Assembly (NCBI GenBank): GCA_002707645.1
Contig: PANN01000007.1
Coordinates: 14,298 to 78,297 of the forward strand
Origin: Fidelibacterota bacterium
Lineage (GTDB): Bacteria; Fidelibacterota; Marinisomatia; SCGC-AAA003-L08; D37C17
Reading direction: 5' to 3'
Length of the DNA stretch: 64,000 bases
The position numbers were made by a program, and so were the translations under genes. Shown here one piece after another: positions 50,870 to 63,719 of the stretch (position 1 is the first letter of the stretch; the number at the start of each line of letters is the position of its first letter). Under the pieces are notes generated by a model. The model saw only the letters and a list, made by a program, of their open reading frames with translations, was not told the origin of the DNA and did no database searches.

Positions 50870-52960
50870 CTATACCGTTACATTCCCTTTAAATTTTTCA
50901 ACAACTTTTTCTTGAATGCTTTTTGGAGCTTGCTGATATTCAGCAAATGCTAATGTAAAAACAGCTCGACCCTGTGTCAATGAACGTAAATCTGTTGCAT
51001 AACCAAACATTTGAGACAATGGAACAGTTGATTTTAAAACCTGAGTTTTATCTCTAGGTTCATAGCCTTTTACTATACCTCTTCTTGAGGTAACATCACC
51101 CATTACAGCACCTAAATATTCATCAGGCATAACTACCTCTAAATCCATAATCGGTTCAAGCAACTTTGGACCACCTCTTCTCATTGCTTCTCTCATTGCC
51201 ATACTTCCTACAATTCTAAAAGCCATCTCATTTGAATCTACATCATGGAAGGAACCGTGAAATAAAGTAACCTTAATATCTTCAACAGGATATCCAGCTA
51301 ATGGACCATTTAAAATAGCATCTTGAATTCCTTTATCAACAGCAGGTATATATTCTTTAGGAATAGCACCACCAACAATCTTGTTAATAAATTCATAACC
51401 TGCACCAGATTCGTTTGGTTCAACATTCATTACCACATGAGCATACTGACCTCTACCACCTGACTGCTTTGCTAACTTTGTATTTTGCTCAACGTCAGAA
51501 GTAATACACTCCCTATAAGCAACTTGGGGAGCACCTACATTAGCTACAACATTAAATTCTCTTTTAAGCCTATCTACAATAATTTCTAAATGAAGTTCAC
51601 CCATTCCAGATATAATTGTTTGATTAGTTTCTTCATCTGTGTGAACTCTGAACGTAGGATCTTCTTCGGCTAATTTTGCTAATGAAACAGATAAATTTTC
51701 TTGATCTTTCTTAGTTTGCGCTTCAACAGATACAGATATAACAGGATCAGGAAAAATCATAGATTCAAATAAAATAGGGTTTTTTTCTGAACATAAAGTG
51801 TGCCCTGTTTTTGTATTTTTCAATCCAACCATAGCTGCAATTTCACCACAACTAACTGTTTTTCTTTCTTCTCTTTTATTTGAATGCATCAACATAAGCC
51901 TTCCAACTCGCTCTTTTTTTTGAGAACTAGAATTATAAATAAAATCACCAGTCGAAACTTGACCAGAATAAACTCTAAAAAATGTTAATTTACCAACAAA
52001 AGGATCAGTCATTATTTTAAATGCGATAGCACTAAATTCTTCAGATTCAGAAGGTTCTCTTTCTAATTTATTTTCTTCATTTCTAGGTTCAAATCCATCC
52101 ATGGAACCAACATCTGTTGGAGATGGTAGGAAATCAATCACAGAGTCTAAACATCTTTGAACACCTTTATTTTTAAAAGCTGAGCCACACAATGTTGGAA
52201 CAATCGAACCATCTAAAGTAGCCAATCTAAGAGCAATTTTAAGTTCAGATTCAGTTATTTCTTCATTTTCAAGAAATTTATTCATTAAATTTTCATCTTG
52301 CGTAGCAACTTCTTCAATTAAAAAAGATCTAAATTTTTCAGCTTTATCAGCTAATTCAGCCGGAATATCAGAGTATTCAAACTTTGAGCCATCATCGGCA
52401 GTATAAATTATCGCTTTGTTAGATATTAAATCTACAAGACCTGTAAACTCCTGGCCAGAACCAATAGGTAAAACTAAAGGAACAGGATTTGCACCAAACC
52501 TATCCTTAATCATTTCCACTACATTATAAAAATCAGCACCAGTTCTATCCATTTTATTAACAAAAGCAATTCTAGGGACATCATATCTATCAGCTTGTCT
52601 CCAAACTGTTTCTGACTGAGGCTCTACACCACCAACAGCACAAAATAAAGCGATTGCCCCATCTAATACTCTTAAAGACCTCTCTACTTCCATTGTAAAA
52701 TCAACGTGACCAGGAGTATCAATAATATTAATCCTATGATCTTCCCAGAACGCCGTTGTTGCTGCAGAAGTAATTGTTATACCTCTTTCTTTTTCCTGAT
52801 CCATCCAATCCATTGTAGCAGCACCATCATGGACTTCACCTAAACGATGCAATCTGCCAGTATAATACAATATTCTTTCGGTCATTGTAGTTTTGCCAGC
52901 ATCTATATGAGCCATAATGCCTATATTTCTTACTTTTCCTAGTGAAATTTGCTTATCCAT
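50870..52960 (-). CDS. fusA: Elongation factor G
   Basis: [59 protein letters not shown]. Confidence 0.99.
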   Translation of the reverse strand: MDKQISLGKVRNIGIMAHIDAGKTTMTERILYYTGRLHRLGEVHDGAATMDWMDQEKERGITITSAATTAFWEDHRINIIDTPGHVDFTMEVERSLRVLDGAIALFCAVGGVEPQSETVWRQADRYDVPRIAFVNKMDRTGADFYNVVEMIKDRFGANPVPLVLPIGSGQEFTGLVDLISNKAIIYTADDGSKFEYSDIPAELADKAEKFRSFLIEEVATQDENLMNKFLENEEITESELKIALRLATLDGSIVPTLCGSAFKNKGVQRCLDSVIDFLPSPTDVGSMDGFEPRNEENKLEREPSESEEFSAIAFKIMTDPFVGKLTFFRVYSGQVSTGDFIYNSSSQKKERVGRLMLMHSNKREERKTVSCGEIAAMVGLKNTKTGHTLCSEKNPILFESMIFPDPVISVSVEAQTKKDQENLSVSLAKLAEEDPTFRVHTDEETNQTIISGMGELHLEIIVDRLKREFNVVANVGAPQVAYRECITSDVEQNTKLAKQSGGRGQYAHVVMNVEPNESGAGYEFINKIVGGAIPKEYIPAVDKGIQDAILNGPLAGYPVEDIKVTLFHGSFHDVDSNEMAFRIVGSMAMREAMRRGGPKLLEPIMDLEVVMPDEYLGAVMGDVTSRRGIVKGYEPRDKTQVLKSTVPLSQMFGYATDLRSLTQGRAVFTLAFAEYQQAPKSIQEKVVEKFKGNVTV

Positions 52961-52965
52961 AATTT

Positions 52966-53433
52966 TTATCTAAAATGAGCAAAAGCTTTGTTAGCCTCTG
53001 CCATTTTATGTGTATCTTCTTTCTTTTTAATCGAGGAGCCTTCATTATTAGAAGCAGCAATTAATTCAGCAGCTAATCTGTTTGACATTGTCTTACCTTT
53101 TCTGCCTCGTGAAAAACTCAATATCCATCTCATTGCCAAGGATAGTTTTCTTGATTGAGAAACTTCCATTGGGACTTGATATGTAGCTCCTCCAATTCTC
53201 TTAGACTTAACTTCAAGAGTAGGTGAAACATTTGATAATGCTTTCTTAAAAACATCAATAGCATTTTCTTTTTTTTCTTTCTCAGATATAATATCTAAAC
53301 AATTATAAAATATTTTTTCTGCTACACTTTTCTTACCACTTTTCATTAAATAATTAATGAATTTAGCAACAGTGTAATCCTTGTATGTAGGATCTGGTAA
53401 AATTAATCTTTTTTCTGGTCTTCTTCTTCTCAA
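52966..53433 (-). CDS. rpsG: 30S ribosomal protein S7
   Basis: [41 protein letters not shown]. Confidence 0.98.
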   Translation of the reverse strand: MRRRRPEKRLILPDPTYKDYTVAKFINYLMKSGKKSVAEKIFYNCLDIISEKEKKENAIDVFKKALSNVSPTLEVKSKRIGGATYQVPMEVSQSRKLSLAMRWILSFSRGRKGKTMSNRLAAELIAASNNEGSSIKKKEDTHKMAEANKAFAHFR

Positions 53434-53439
53434 ATCTTA

Positions 53440-53814
53440 TTACTCCTTAGGCTTTTTAGTTCCATATCTTGAACGACTAGTCTTTCTTCCTTCAACACCA
53501 GCCGGATCAAGAACACCTCTAACAACATGGTATCTTACACCTGGCAAATCTTTAACTCTTCCACCTTCAATAAGAACAATAGAATGCTCTTGAAGATTAT
53601 GGCCTTCACCAGGTATATAAGCTGTTACTTCAAAATTATTTGATAGTTTAACTCTGGCAACTTTTCTTAAAGCAGAATTAGGCTTCTTAGGCGTTGTAGT
53701 GTAAACCCTAGTACAAACACCCCTTCTTTGAGGACAAGCCATTAAAGCAGGAACTTTACTCTTTTTAGTCTGCTTTTTTCTACCTTTTCTTACTAACTGA
53801 TTTATAGTTGGCAT
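53440..53814 (-). CDS. rpsL: 30S ribosomal protein S12
   Basis: [59 protein letters not shown]. Confidence 0.99.
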   Translation of the reverse strand: MPTINQLVRKGRKKQTKKSKVPALMACPQRRGVCTRVYTTTPKKPNSALRKVARVKLSNNFEVTAYIPGEGHNLQEHSIVLIEGGRVKDLPGVRYHVVRGVLDPAGVEGRKTSRSRYGTKKPKE

Positions 53815-53934
53815 AACAACCTTTTCCTATTTTTATTATATTCTGCTAACAAATACAGCTTATAAATTTAATATATACTTTATCATGTATACAAATATTT
53901 TTTTTATTTAAATGGAATATATTCAAAGTGAAAA

Positions 53935-56900
53935 TTATTTTGTTACAATACTTTCTAAAATCTCCTCTTCATGATCGAGCTTTTCAGGAGCAGCAACTTC
54001 ATTTTTCGAAGATACATTTACCTGTCTGTAGTCTTTTCTTCCCGTTCCAGCTGGAATCAATCTACCAATAATAACATTTTCTTTCAATCCAAGGAGATTA
54101 TCAGTTTTTGCCTCAACAGCAGCATCCGTAAGCACTCTTGTTGTCTCTTGGAATGAAGCAGCTGAAATGAAACTATCAGTATTTAATGAGGCTCTTGTAA
54201 TACCAAGCAGTAACGGCTTTGATGTAGCAGGCTTAGCTTTTTTAGTTTTAACAATTTTTTTACCTGCTTCTTTTAATTCAACATTCAATTCTTTGATATT
54301 AGAAGATAAAACAACATCAAATTCCAAGTAATCTGAATCACCAGGATTTGTAACAACAACATTATCTTTAGATTTTTTATTAGCGAAATTAAAATCTGAC
54401 TTATTAACTCTATCTCCTTTTAGGTATTCAGTATTCCCAGGTTCAATTACTTCAACTTTTTGCATCATTTGCCTAACAATCACTTCAATATGCTTATCAC
54501 TAATTTTAACACCTTGTAATCTATAAACCTCTTGAATAGAGTTTAATAAGTAATTCTGGACCATTGTTGAACCACTGATATTCAAAATATCTCTTGGAGA
54601 AACAGACCCTTCACATAACCTATCACCAGCAAAAATATAATCACCTTCATGTACTAAAATATGCCTGCCATATGGGATTTTGTATGTTTTCTTTATATCA
54701 TTTGCTTCAACTACTATCTCTCTAATACCTCTCTTGAGTTTACCATATTTACATATACCATCAATTTCTGTTACAACAGCTGGATTTGAAGGGTTTCTAG
54801 CTTCAAATAATTCTGCAATACGAGGAAGACCACCAGTGATATCCCTTGTCTTGCCTGACTCTTTAGGTATTTTTACAATCACTTGACCCTCTTTTACTGT
54901 TTCACCTTCATTAACAACAACAGTTGCTTTTACAGGTAATATACTAACTCCAGCGGTATCAGATTTAGATGTAGATTTAATTTCAATATGAGGGCTAAGA
55001 TTTCTATTTTTTGACTCAATGATAACCATCATCTTTTTACCACCTTCAACAACCTCTTCAACATAAGTCTCACCTTGAATAAGGTCCTCAAAAACAACTT
55101 TTCCAGATTTTCTAGCTAATATTACATCTGTGTAAGGATCCCAAGAAAATAACATATCACCAGCTTTGACTTTTTGCTTATCTTTAACATTTACATAAGC
55201 TCCGTATGGAATTTTCCAGGAGTTTAATTTAATACCAGACTTATCCAACAATAACATTTCAGAATTCCTCGATTGAGAAACCATATGCTTATCACCTTCA
55301 TCATCAATTGAAAGAACTAATTTAACTGTATCAGAAAATTTAATTTGGCCATCAAGCTTTGTAAATCTTTGCGATCCTTCAACAATTCTAGAAGCAGTTC
55401 CACCAATATGGAAAGTTCTTAAAGTTAACTGCGTCCCTGGCTCTCCAATAGACTGAGCCGCCATAATACCAATAGCATCACCAATCTTAACTTCTGTATG
55501 TGTAGCTAGATTTATTCCATAACATCTAGAACAAACTCCTCTTACGGACTCACATGAAAGAGTAGATCTAATTTTAACTTCATTAACACTGCTATGAGAT
55601 ACTTTGTCAACTGTAGACTGATTAATAAGTTTATTTTTCTTTAAAAGAATCTCTTTAGTAATTTCATCTACGATATTATCAGCTGAATATCTTCCAATTA
55701 TTCTCTCTTCTAAAGTTTCTATAACTTCTTCACCATCCTTAATGTCTTCAACAATCACACCTTGGTTAGTTTTACAATCTAGTTCTGATATAGTTATGTC
55801 CTGAGCAACGTCAACAAGTCTTCTTGTCAAATATCCAGCATCAGCTGTTTTTAAAGCAGTATCAGCTAGACCTTTTCTAGCGCCGTGTGTTGATATAAAA
55901 TATTCAAAAACAGACAAACCTTCTTTAAAATTAGCTCTAATAGGATTTTCAATAATTTCACCAGTAGATCCTGTCATTGACTTCTTTGGTTTTGCCATCA
56001 AACCCCTCATACCTGCAAGCTGCTTAATCTGATCTTGACTTCCTCTTGCTCCAGAATCTGACATCATAAACAATGGATTAAAGCCTTGATTATCCAGCTC
56101 CAGCTCTTCAAACATTGCTGAAGCAACATCACTAGTAGCGTGAGTCCAAATATCTATAACCTTATTATACCTTTCACCATCAGTTATAATTCGTTTATTA
56201 AATTTATCTTGGATAGAATCAACTTTTTTATCAGCTGCGCTTAATATTTCATCTTTTTTAGCAGGTATATGAATGTCATCAAGTGCAATAGATAAACCAC
56301 TCTTGAAAGCAAACTCAAAACCCAGGTCTTTTAATTTATCTAGAAATGCAACTGTATCCATATTACCACACTCTTTATATGATTTGCTTATAATATTATT
56401 TAATTTCTTTTTAGATATTATATCATTTATATATCTTATTTTTTTTGGAAGTATTTCATTAAATAACACCCTCCCAATTGAAGTAGATTTAATCCATTTT
56501 CCATCGGAATCTTTAAAACTAATTTTAGCATGCAAAGTTACTGCTTCATTAATATAGCTTAACCTAGCCTCATCATATGAACCAATAAATGATCCTTCGC
56601 CTTTTTCATTATCTCTTAATCTTGTCAAATAATAACAACCAAGTATCATGTCCTGAGAAGGTATTGCGATTGGTCTTCCATGAGCTGGATGGAGTATATT
56701 ATGACTAGATAACATCAACATCCATGCTTCAACTTGAGCTTCAACAGAAAGAGGTATATGAACAGCCATCTGATCACCATCAAAATCTGCGTTAAAAGCA
56801 GCGCATACTAGAGGGTGTAACCTAATTGCTTTTCCATCAATTAATAAAGGCTGAAAAGCTTGTATTCCAAGTCTATGCAAAGTAGGCGCCCTATTTAAAA

Positions 56901-58215
56901 GTACAGGATGATTACTTGTCACATATTCCAAAACTTGATACACCTCTTGAGCTTTATCATCTACTAATATTCTTGCATTCTTAGGAGTTCTAGCATATCC
57001 TCTTTTAATTAGTTCATTAATAATTTGAGGCTTAAATAATTCCATTGCCATATCCTTAGGGATACCACATTGATGCAACCTCAATTCAGGTCCTACAACA
57101 ATCACAGAACGTCCAGAATAATCAACTCTTTTTCCAAGTAAGTTTTGTCTAAATCTTCCTGTTTTTCCCTTTAGAGAATCACTTAATGACTTAAGAGGTC
57201 TTCTTGTACCACTTCTAACTGCTGATTGCATTCTACTATTATCTAACAATGAATCTACAGCCTCCTGAAGCATTCTTTTCTCATTTCTTAAAATTACATC
57301 TGGTGCTTTAATCTCCATAAGCTGTTTCAGTCTATTATTTCTAATAATAATTCTTCTATATAAATCATTTAAGTCCGACGCAGCAAATCTTCCACCTTCT
57401 AATGGAACTAAAGGTCTTAATTCAGGAGGCAACAATGGCAAAATACTCAAAACCATCCACTCAGGCTTGTTATTTAATTTTTTTTCTAAACGAGGATCAA
57501 ATTTCCTTAAAATTCTTAATCTTTTTAAATAATCGTCTTTCTTAGTAACAGAAGTCTTTTCATTATTTATTAGAGCAAGGAGTCTATTTATCTCTTTTGA
57601 AACATCCAAATCAGATAATAGTGATTTAATAGCAGCTCCACCCATAGATGCATGAAAAAAATTATCATCGTCGATATCATCCTCTGAAATACCCTCAGAA
57701 TCAATTCCAAATTCATAATCTAAATCTAAATATTCATCCTCAGTAATCAGCTCACCAGTTTCTCTTCCAGATGCTCCAGGTTGAAGTATAACAAATTTCT
57801 CATAATAAACAAGTGACTCTAACTGCTTGGTTGTGTATCCTAGAAGATAACTAATTTTACTAGGTATTGAACGTAAATACCATATATGAACAACAGGAAC
57901 TGCTAAGGTTATATGTCCAATTCTTTCTCTTCTAACAGACTTCTTTGTGACCTCTACGCCACATCTATCACAAACAATACCCCTATATCTAATGCCCTTG
58001 TATTTACCACAATGACATTCAAAATCTTTAATTGGGCCAAAAATTTTCTCACAAAATAAACCACTCTTTTCCGGTTTATATGATCTATAATTGATTGTTT
58101 CTGGCTTGGTCACTTCACCATAAGATCGTTCTAAAATGTTTTCGGGAGACAACAAGCCCAAAGTAACCGAATTAAATGATTTGAATTGTGAATTTGATCT
58201 ATAATTTTTTCTCAA
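53935..58215 (-). CDS. rpoC: RNA polymerase beta' subunit
   Basis: [16 protein letters not shown] catalytic motif, [24 protein letters not shown] zinc site, [22 protein letters not shown]. Confidence 0.99.
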   Translation of the reverse strand: MRKNYRSNSQFKSFNSVTLGLLSPENILERSYGEVTKPETINYRSYKPEKSGLFCEKIFGPIKDFECHCGKYKGIRYRGIVCDRCGVEVTKKSVRRERIGHITLAVPVVHIWYLRSIPSKISYLLGYTTKQLESLVYYEKFVILQPGASGRETGELITEDEYLDLDYEFGIDSEGISEDDIDDDNFFHASMGGAAIKSLLSDLDVSKEINRLLALINNEKTSVTKKDDYLKRLRILRKFDPRLEKKLNNKPEWMVLSILPLLPPELRPLVPLEGGRFAASDLNDLYRRIIIRNNRLKQLMEIKAPDVILRNEKRMLQEAVDSLLDNSRMQSAVRSGTRRPLKSLSDSLKGKTGRFRQNLLGKRVDYSGRSVIVVGPELRLHQCGIPKDMAMELFKPQIINELIKRGYARTPKNARILVDDKAQEVYQVLEYVTSNHPVLLNRAPTLHRLGIQAFQPLLIDGKAIRLHPLVCAAFNADFDGDQMAVHIPLSVEAQVEAWMLMLSSHNILHPAHGRPIAIPSQDMILGCYYLTRLRDNEKGEGSFIGSYDEARLSYINEAVTLHAKISFKDSDGKWIKSTSIGRVLFNEILPKKIRYINDIISKKKLNNIISKSYKECGNMDTVAFLDKLKDLGFEFAFKSGLSIALDDIHIPAKKDEILSAADKKVDSIQDKFNKRIITDGERYNKVIDIWTHATSDVASAMFEELELDNQGFNPLFMMSDSGARGSQDQIKQLAGMRGLMAKPKKSMTGSTGEIIENPIRANFKEGLSVFEYFISTHGARKGLADTALKTADAGYLTRRLVDVAQDITISELDCKTNQGVIVEDIKDGEEVIETLEERIIGRYSADNIVDEITKEILLKKNKLINQSTVDKVSHSSVNEVKIRSTLSCESVRGVCSRCYGINLATHTEVKIGDAIGIMAAQSIGEPGTQLTLRTFHIGGTASRIVEGSQRFTKLDGQIKFSDTVKLVLSIDDEGDKHMVSQSRNSEMLLLDKSGIKLNSWKIPYGAYVNVKDKQKVKAGDMLFSWDPYTDVILARKSGKVVFEDLIQGETYVEEVVEGGKKMMVIIESKNRNLSPHIEIKSTSKSDTAGVSILPVKATVVVNEGETVKEGQVIVKIPKESGKTRDITGGLPRIAELFEARNPSNPAVVTEIDGICKYGKLKRGIREIVVEANDIKKTYKIPYGRHILVHEGDYIFAGDRLCEGSVSPRDILNISGSTMVQNYLLNSIQEVYRLQGVKISDKHIEVIVRQMMQKVEVIEPGNTEYLKGDRVNKSDFNFANKKSKDNVVVTNPGDSDYLEFDVVLSSNIKELNVELKEAGKKIVKTKKAKPATSKPLLLGITRASLNTDSFISAASFQETTRVLTDAAVEAKTDNLLGLKENVIIGRLIPAGTGRKDYRQVNVSSKNEVAAPEKLDHEEEILESIVTK

Positions 58216-58243
58216 AATTATTCTCCCTTGAATTAATTTTAAA

Positions 58244-61200
58244 TTAACTTAAATGGACATTAAGTCCCAATGCTTCTAATTCTTTACATAAAACCTTGAA
58301 TGATTCTGGGACATTAGCTTCAGGAGTATTCTTACCTTTAACTAGAGAATTATACAGATTGGTTCTTCCCATTATATCATCAGATTTTACAGTCAATATT
58401 TCTTGTAATGTATGCGCAGCACCATATGCTTCTAACGCCCATACTTCCATTTCTCCAAATCTCTGACCACCAGACTGAGCCTTACCACCTAAAGGCTGCT
58501 GAGTAATCAACGAGTATGGTCCAGTAGAACGAGCATGCATTTTATCTGCAATAAGATGCGATAATTTTAAAAAGTAGGTACTACCATAAACTACAGGAGT
58601 TTTAATTTTTTCACCAGTTCTACCATCCCATAATTCCATTTTTCCTGTTGTTGGTAAACCAGCTTGCTTTAATTCATTTAAAACTTCTTTTTCAACAGCT
58701 CCGTTAAAAACAGGTGTTTTATATACTTTTTTTAATTTTCTTCCAGCCCACCCAAGCATAGCTTCATATAATTGACCTAAGTTCATTCTTGAAGGAACAC
58801 CTAGTGGATTTAAAATTAAATCAACTGTTTTTCCATCTTTGGTAAAAGGCATATCTTCTTCTGGAACAATAATTGAAACGATTCCTTTATTACCATGTCT
58901 ACCTGCCATTTTATCACCAATAGAAACTTTTCGTTTTTGTGCTATATATACTTTTGCTAATTTCATAACACCTTGCTGAAGTTCATCTCCGATTCTTAAC
59001 TTAAATACTTCTTTTTCAAGCTTATCTTCAAGTTGCTTCATATTCCTATTATAATTTCTCCAAATTTTCAAAATATTATTCCAATTTATCGGATTTATCA
59101 CCCATGGTGACTTTAGAGAAAGAGATTCAAAATCCAAACTACTAATTCTTTTTTTAGTAAGCAAGGTTTTAGCTTTAACAACAGTCTTATTTGATGCAAT
59201 ATCTCTAATTCCACCAGAGTTTTCATCAAGCATCTGAGCTATTAAAAGTTCACTCCTTTTATTCATCAATTCGACTCTTTCGCGCCTTGCATTTGATTGT
59301 AGTTCTCTAATTTTTTTCTTTTCTTCAGCTCTTATAGCAACATTTTTTCTTTCAAATAATTGAGTTTCAACTACTACTCCACTAACGCCTGCACCACAAC
59401 GCTTTGACGCATCCTTAACATCTCCTGCTTTTTCGCCAAATATTGCTCTTAATAATTTTTCTTCTGGAGTAGGGTCAGTTTCTCCTTTTGGAGTTATTTT
59501 ACCAACTAAGATATCACCTGGATTAACTTCTGCTCCAACTCTAACGATTCCTCTATGATCCAAATCTTTTGTTGCATCTTCACTAACATTTGGAATTTCA
59601 TTTGTCAACTCCTCCTCACCTCTCTTAGTATCTCTAATCTCAACCTCAAATTCTTTAATATGGATAGATGTAAGAGAATCATCTTTTACTAATTTTTCAC
59701 TTATTACAATCGCATCCTCAAAATTATATCCTCTCCAAGGCATGTACGCAACAGTAAGATTTCTACCTAACGCCAATTCACCATCTTTTGTAGAATGACC
59801 ATCAGCAATAATATCACCTTTTTTAATTTTATCACCAACTTTTACTATTGGCTTTTGGTTAATACATGTATTTTGATTTGTCCTTAAGAATTTCTTAAGA
59901 GAATAAGTATAGAACTTTTCAACAGGATTTAGTTCAATATCTTCATTCTCTCCTTCTGTTTGAATAGTAATATGATTTGCATCTACTGATGAAACAACAC
60001 CATTATGCTTACTAGCCATTGCTGAACGTGAGTCTTTAGCAACCGTAGATTCCATTCCAGTACCAACAATTGGTTTTTCAGGCTGCAGCAATGGGACAGA
60101 CTGCCTCATCATATTTGAGCCCATCAAGGCTCTGTTTGCATCATCATTTTCTAAAAAAGGAATCAACGCTGCCGAAACACTTACGATTTGATTAGGCATA
60201 ACATCCATATAATCAATTTCCTCTTTTGTGGAAAGTGTAAATTCAACACCATTTCTTGTTTTAATTAGCTTGTTAGAAAATTCACCATTTTTACTATACT
60301 CTTCAGAGGCTTGTGCAATAAATGAACGATCTTCTTCATCTGGAGATAAATACTCAATATTATCTGATATTTTTTTATCAACTTTTCTATAAGGTGATTC
60401 TATAAATCCTAAATTATTAACTACCGCATGAATAGATAGTGAATTAATTAAACCAATATTTGGACCTTCGGGAGTTTCAATAGGACACAATCTACCATAG
60501 TGAGTGTAATGAACATCTCTAACCTCAAAACCAGCCCTATCTCTAGATAAACCGCCTGGTCCCAAAGATGATATACGTCGTTTATGAGTGACTTCAGCTA
60601 AAGGGTTGGTCTGATCCATAAATTGAGACAACTGACTTGTACCAAAAAAAGCATTTAAAACAGTAGTAACAATCCTTGAGCTTATCAAATCTTGAGGTGT
60701 TAAACTTTCAGCTTCTCTTTGATTCATTCTTTCAGATACAGTTCTCTTCATTCTAGCTAGTGCAATATTAAACTGATTAGCTAGCTGCTCGCCACATGTC
60801 CGGACTCTTCGATTACCTAAATGGTCAATATCATCTGGGCCATTTTGATTATTTCTCATAGATATTAAATATTTAAAAACTTGTATAAAATCATCTTTTG
60901 TTAATACAGCATCTTCAATAGGAGTTTCTAAACCAAATTTCTTATTTATACGATATCTTCCTACCTGACCTAAATCATATTTCTTCGTAGAAAAAAACAT
61001 TTTTTCAATAAACTTAGCAGCAACTGATACATCGGGCGCTTCACCAGTTCTCAAATGTTGATAAAGTAATAAAACAGCTTCACCAGAATTGTTAGTTGGA
61101 TCTTTTTTTATTGTATTTCCTAAAACTTCAATGGCTACTTCATTTTCTTTAATATCATCCAACAATTCAATTTCATTCAATTTATTATTTAAAAGAAGTT

Positions 61201-61987
61201 TAATACTATCCTTATCTATAATAGCATCTTTCTCAAGCAAGACTTCACCAGTGTTGATATCGATAATATCATCTAAAAGAATCTTACCTAAAATATTTTT
61301 ACTATTTTTTAATTTATGATTTTTAGTAAGACCAAAAGATGAATATATTTCAGTATTCGTTGAAAAACCAATTGCTCTTAATAATATTGAGGCAGGGAAC
61401 TTTCTTCTTCTATCAATAATAGCATAAATACAATCATAAATATCAGTAGTAAAATCTACCCATGAACCTCTAAAAGGAATAATTCTTGCAAGAAATATTT
61501 TAGTTCCATTTGGGTGGAAAGATTGATCAAAAAAGACTCCAGGTGATCTTTGAAGCTGACTTACTATTACTCTTTCTGCACCATTTATAATAAATGTACC
61601 TGAATCTGTCATGTAAGGAATATTTCCAAAGAAAACATCTTGCTCAATATTTTGCACATAATTAGACTTATCATTTTCATCTGTTATATGAAGCACAAAT
61701 TTGACCTTCAGAGGAACATTGTATGAGATTCTTCTTTCTAAACACTCTTTAACGGAATATTTAGGTAAACCTAAAAAATAAAATTTATATTCTAAAACAT
61801 AGTTTCTATGATTATCTTCTATGGGGAAAGTATTTCTAAGGACTGCTTCTAAACCTAGATTTTTTCTTTTTTCAGGCAAAACATCTTCTTGCAAAAAGTC
61901 TTTCCAAGATTCAACCTGGATAGCTAATAAATCAGGTAAATTTATACTAAAATTATTTTTTGAGAAATCGTGAATATTATTTTTCAT
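58244..61987 (-). CDS. rpoB: RNA polymerase beta subunit
   Basis: FFGTSQLSQFMDQTNPLAEVTHKRRISSLGPGGLSRDRAGFEVRDVHYTHYGRLCPIETPEGPNIGLI. Confidence 0.99.
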   Translation of the reverse strand: MKNNIHDFSKNNFSINLPDLLAIQVESWKDFLQEDVLPEKRKNLGLEAVLRNTFPIEDNHRNYVLEYKFYFLGLPKYSVKECLERRISYNVPLKVKFVLHITDENDKSNYVQNIEQDVFFGNIPYMTDSGTFIINGAERVIVSQLQRSPGVFFDQSFHPNGTKIFLARIIPFRGSWVDFTTDIYDCIYAIIDRRRKFPASILLRAIGFSTNTEIYSSFGLTKNHKLKNSKNILGKILLDDIIDINTGEVLLEKDAIIDKDSIKLLLNNKLNEIELLDDIKENEVAIEVLGNTIKKDPTNNSGEAVLLLYQHLRTGEAPDVSVAAKFIEKMFFSTKKYDLGQVGRYRINKKFGLETPIEDAVLTKDDFIQVFKYLISMRNNQNGPDDIDHLGNRRVRTCGEQLANQFNIALARMKRTVSERMNQREAESLTPQDLISSRIVTTVLNAFFGTSQLSQFMDQTNPLAEVTHKRRISSLGPGGLSRDRAGFEVRDVHYTHYGRLCPIETPEGPNIGLINSLSIHAVVNNLGFIESPYRKVDKKISDNIEYLSPDEEDRSFIAQASEEYSKNGEFSNKLIKTRNGVEFTLSTKEEIDYMDVMPNQIVSVSAALIPFLENDDANRALMGSNMMRQSVPLLQPEKPIVGTGMESTVAKDSRSAMASKHNGVVSSVDANHITIQTEGENEDIELNPVEKFYTYSLKKFLRTNQNTCINQKPIVKVGDKIKKGDIIADGHSTKDGELALGRNLTVAYMPWRGYNFEDAIVISEKLVKDDSLTSIHIKEFEVEIRDTKRGEEELTNEIPNVSEDATKDLDHRGIVRVGAEVNPGDILVGKITPKGETDPTPEEKLLRAIFGEKAGDVKDASKRCGAGVSGVVVETQLFERKNVAIRAEEKKKIRELQSNARRERVELMNKRSELLIAQMLDENSGGIRDIASNKTVVKAKTLLTKKRISSLDFESLSLKSPWVINPINWNNILKIWRNYNRNMKQLEDKLEKEVFKLRIGDELQQGVMKLAKVYIAQKRKVSIGDKMAGRHGNKGIVSIIVPEEDMPFTKDGKTVDLILNPLGVPSRMNLGQLYEAMLGWAGRKLKKVYKTPVFNGAVEKEVLNELKQAGLPTTGKMELWDGRTGEKIKTPVVYGSTYFLKLSHLIADKMHARSTGPYSLITQQPLGGKAQSGGQRFGEMEVWALEAYGAAHTLQEILTVKSDDIMGRTNLYNSLVKGKNTPEANVPESFKVLCKELEALGLNVHLS

Positions 61988-62070
61988 CTAACAGTATACA
62001 CCTCCATATTTGAATAGAACATAGATTAAAGACTACTATATTAAATTTCTTGTTATAAAAATTGTTTAAA

Positions 62071-62457
62071 CTAACTTAAAGTTACTGTTGCGCCAGCTTC
62101 TTCTAATTTTGCCTTTAATTCTTCAGCTTCTTCTTTTGGAGCTGAATCCTTAACAACACTTGGAGCCCCATCAGCTAATTCTTTAGCTTCTTTAAGACCA
62201 AGAGAAGTAACTTCTCTAATAACTTTAATAACAGCAATTTTCTTATCTCCAGTAGCGGTCAACTCAACCTTGAAATCAGATTTTTCTTCTGCTGCACCTT
62301 CAGCAGGTGCTCCCGGAGCTGCTCCACCAGCAACTGCAACTGGTGCTGCAGCTGACACATCAAACTTATCCTCAATATCTTTTATTAATTCAGAAATCTC
62401 AAGCATATTAGCTGTTTCTAAATAACTTAAAACATCATCTTTACTTATTTTTGCCAT
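62071..62457 (-). CDS. rplL: 50S ribosomal protein L7/L12
   Basis: Ala/Glu-rich hinge and [55 protein letters not shown]. Confidence 0.98.
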   Translation of the reverse strand: MAKISKDDVLSYLETANMLEISELIKDIEDKFDVSAAAPVAVAGGAAPGAPAEGAAEEKSDFKVELTATGDKKIAVIKVIREVTSLGLKEAKELADGAPSVVKDSAPKEEAEELKAKLEEAGATVTLS

Positions 62458-62483
62458 TGTAATCTTCCCCTTATTATTAAACT

Positions 62484-62999
62484 TTATTTTTTATTTTCTA
62501 AACTCTTAATAGTACTCGCTAATTTTGACATAGAAGCATTTAACAATGATGCCATTTTTGACATTGGAGAGTTAAGCGCATAAACAAACTTAGCTAGAAG
62601 AACATCTTTTGTTGGCAAATTAGCCAACTCTTTATATTTAGATGGATCATAAAGATTACCATCAAAATATAAACCCACAACTTCAAAAGACTCGTTTTCT
62701 TTTGAAAAATCTTTAATCACTCTAGCTGGTGATGTAGGATCACTATTAGCATAGGCAATAGCAATCTGGCCAGAAAGAATAGTATCAAACATATCATTGA
62801 AACCTGCATTTTTCGCTGCAATCTTAGTTAATGTATTTTTAGATACCATGAAATCCACATCGTTATCAATGAAGTTCATTCTAAGGCTAGCTGCTTGATC
62901 AACATTCATACCAGTATATTTTGTGAAGTACAACGCGGATGAATTTTTAAATTTACTTGTTAAATTTTCTACTAATTCTATATTTTTTTGATTCGGCAT
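62484..62999 (-). CDS. rplJ: 50S ribosomal protein L10
   Basis: [43 protein letters not shown]; synteny between rplA and rplL. Confidence 0.96.
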   Translation of the reverse strand: MPNQKNIELVENLTSKFKNSSALYFTKYTGMNVDQAASLRMNFIDNDVDFMVSKNTLTKIAAKNAGFNDMFDTILSGQIAIAYANSDPTSPARVIKDFSKENESFEVVGLYFDGNLYDPSKYKELANLPTKDVLLAKFVYALNSPMSKMASLLNASMSKLASTIKSLENKK

Positions 63000-63018
63000 A
63001 ATTATTCAATTCTTTAAG

Positions 63019-63714
63019 TTAATTTACAAACTCACTTTTATCAATTTTTAAACTAGGACTCATAGTAGAAGAAATTGAAAACTTTTTAAAATAAACACCC
63101 TTGACAGAAGAAGGTTTAGCCTTCAATATTGCACCAATACAAGCATTTATATTTTCAATTATTTTATCTTTGTCAAAAGATACTCTTCCAACACTTACTG
63201 CAATAATACCAGCTTTATCAACTCTATACTCAACTTTACCAGCGATAATCTCTTCTACAGCTTTTTCGATATTTGGAGTAACCGTTCCAGTCTTAGGGTT
63301 GGGCATTAAGCCTCTTGGGCCTAACACTCTTCCTAACTTCCCAACTTCGGCCATCATATCAGGAGAAGAAATTAGAACATCAAAATCTAACCATCCACCG
63401 GCTATCTTATCTAACAAGTCTTTAGCCCCTGATTCAATTGCACCTAAATCTTTTGCCTTTTTATTTTTCTCATCATCTTTGGACAAAACTACAACTTTAA
63501 TTTTTTTTCCAGTTCCATTTGGTAAACTAACCATACCACGTACCAATTGGTCAGCATGACGAGGATCTACACCTAAATTAACAGATATATCTACTGACTC
63601 ATCAAACTTTGATTTAGAAAAACCATGCAATAAATCAACGGCTTTATCTAAACCATACTCTTCTAATGGGTCATAGGACGATAAGCTTTCTTTGTATTTT
63701 TTACCTCTCAACAT
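63019..63714 (-). CDS. rplA: 50S ribosomal protein L1
   Basis: GVDPRHADQLVRGMVSLPNGTGKKIKVVVLSKD, KLGRVLGPRGLMPNPKTGTVT. Confidence 0.98.
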   Translation of the reverse strand: MLRGKKYKESLSSYDPLEEYGLDKAVDLLHGFSKSKFDESVDISVNLGVDPRHADQLVRGMVSLPNGTGKKIKVVVLSKDDEKNKKAKDLGAIESGAKDLLDKIAGGWLDFDVLISSPDMMAEVGKLGRVLGPRGLMPNPKTGTVTPNIEKAVEEIIAGKVEYRVDKAGIIAVSVGRVSFDKDKIIENINACIGAILKAKPSSVKGVYFKKFSISSTMSPSLKIDKSEFVN

Positions 63715-63719
63715 ATTTA

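Noticed and set aside
63101-63559. 152-aa ORF antisense to rplA
   Set aside because: Overlaps a highly conserved ribosomal gene; composition typical of a complementary-strand artefact.
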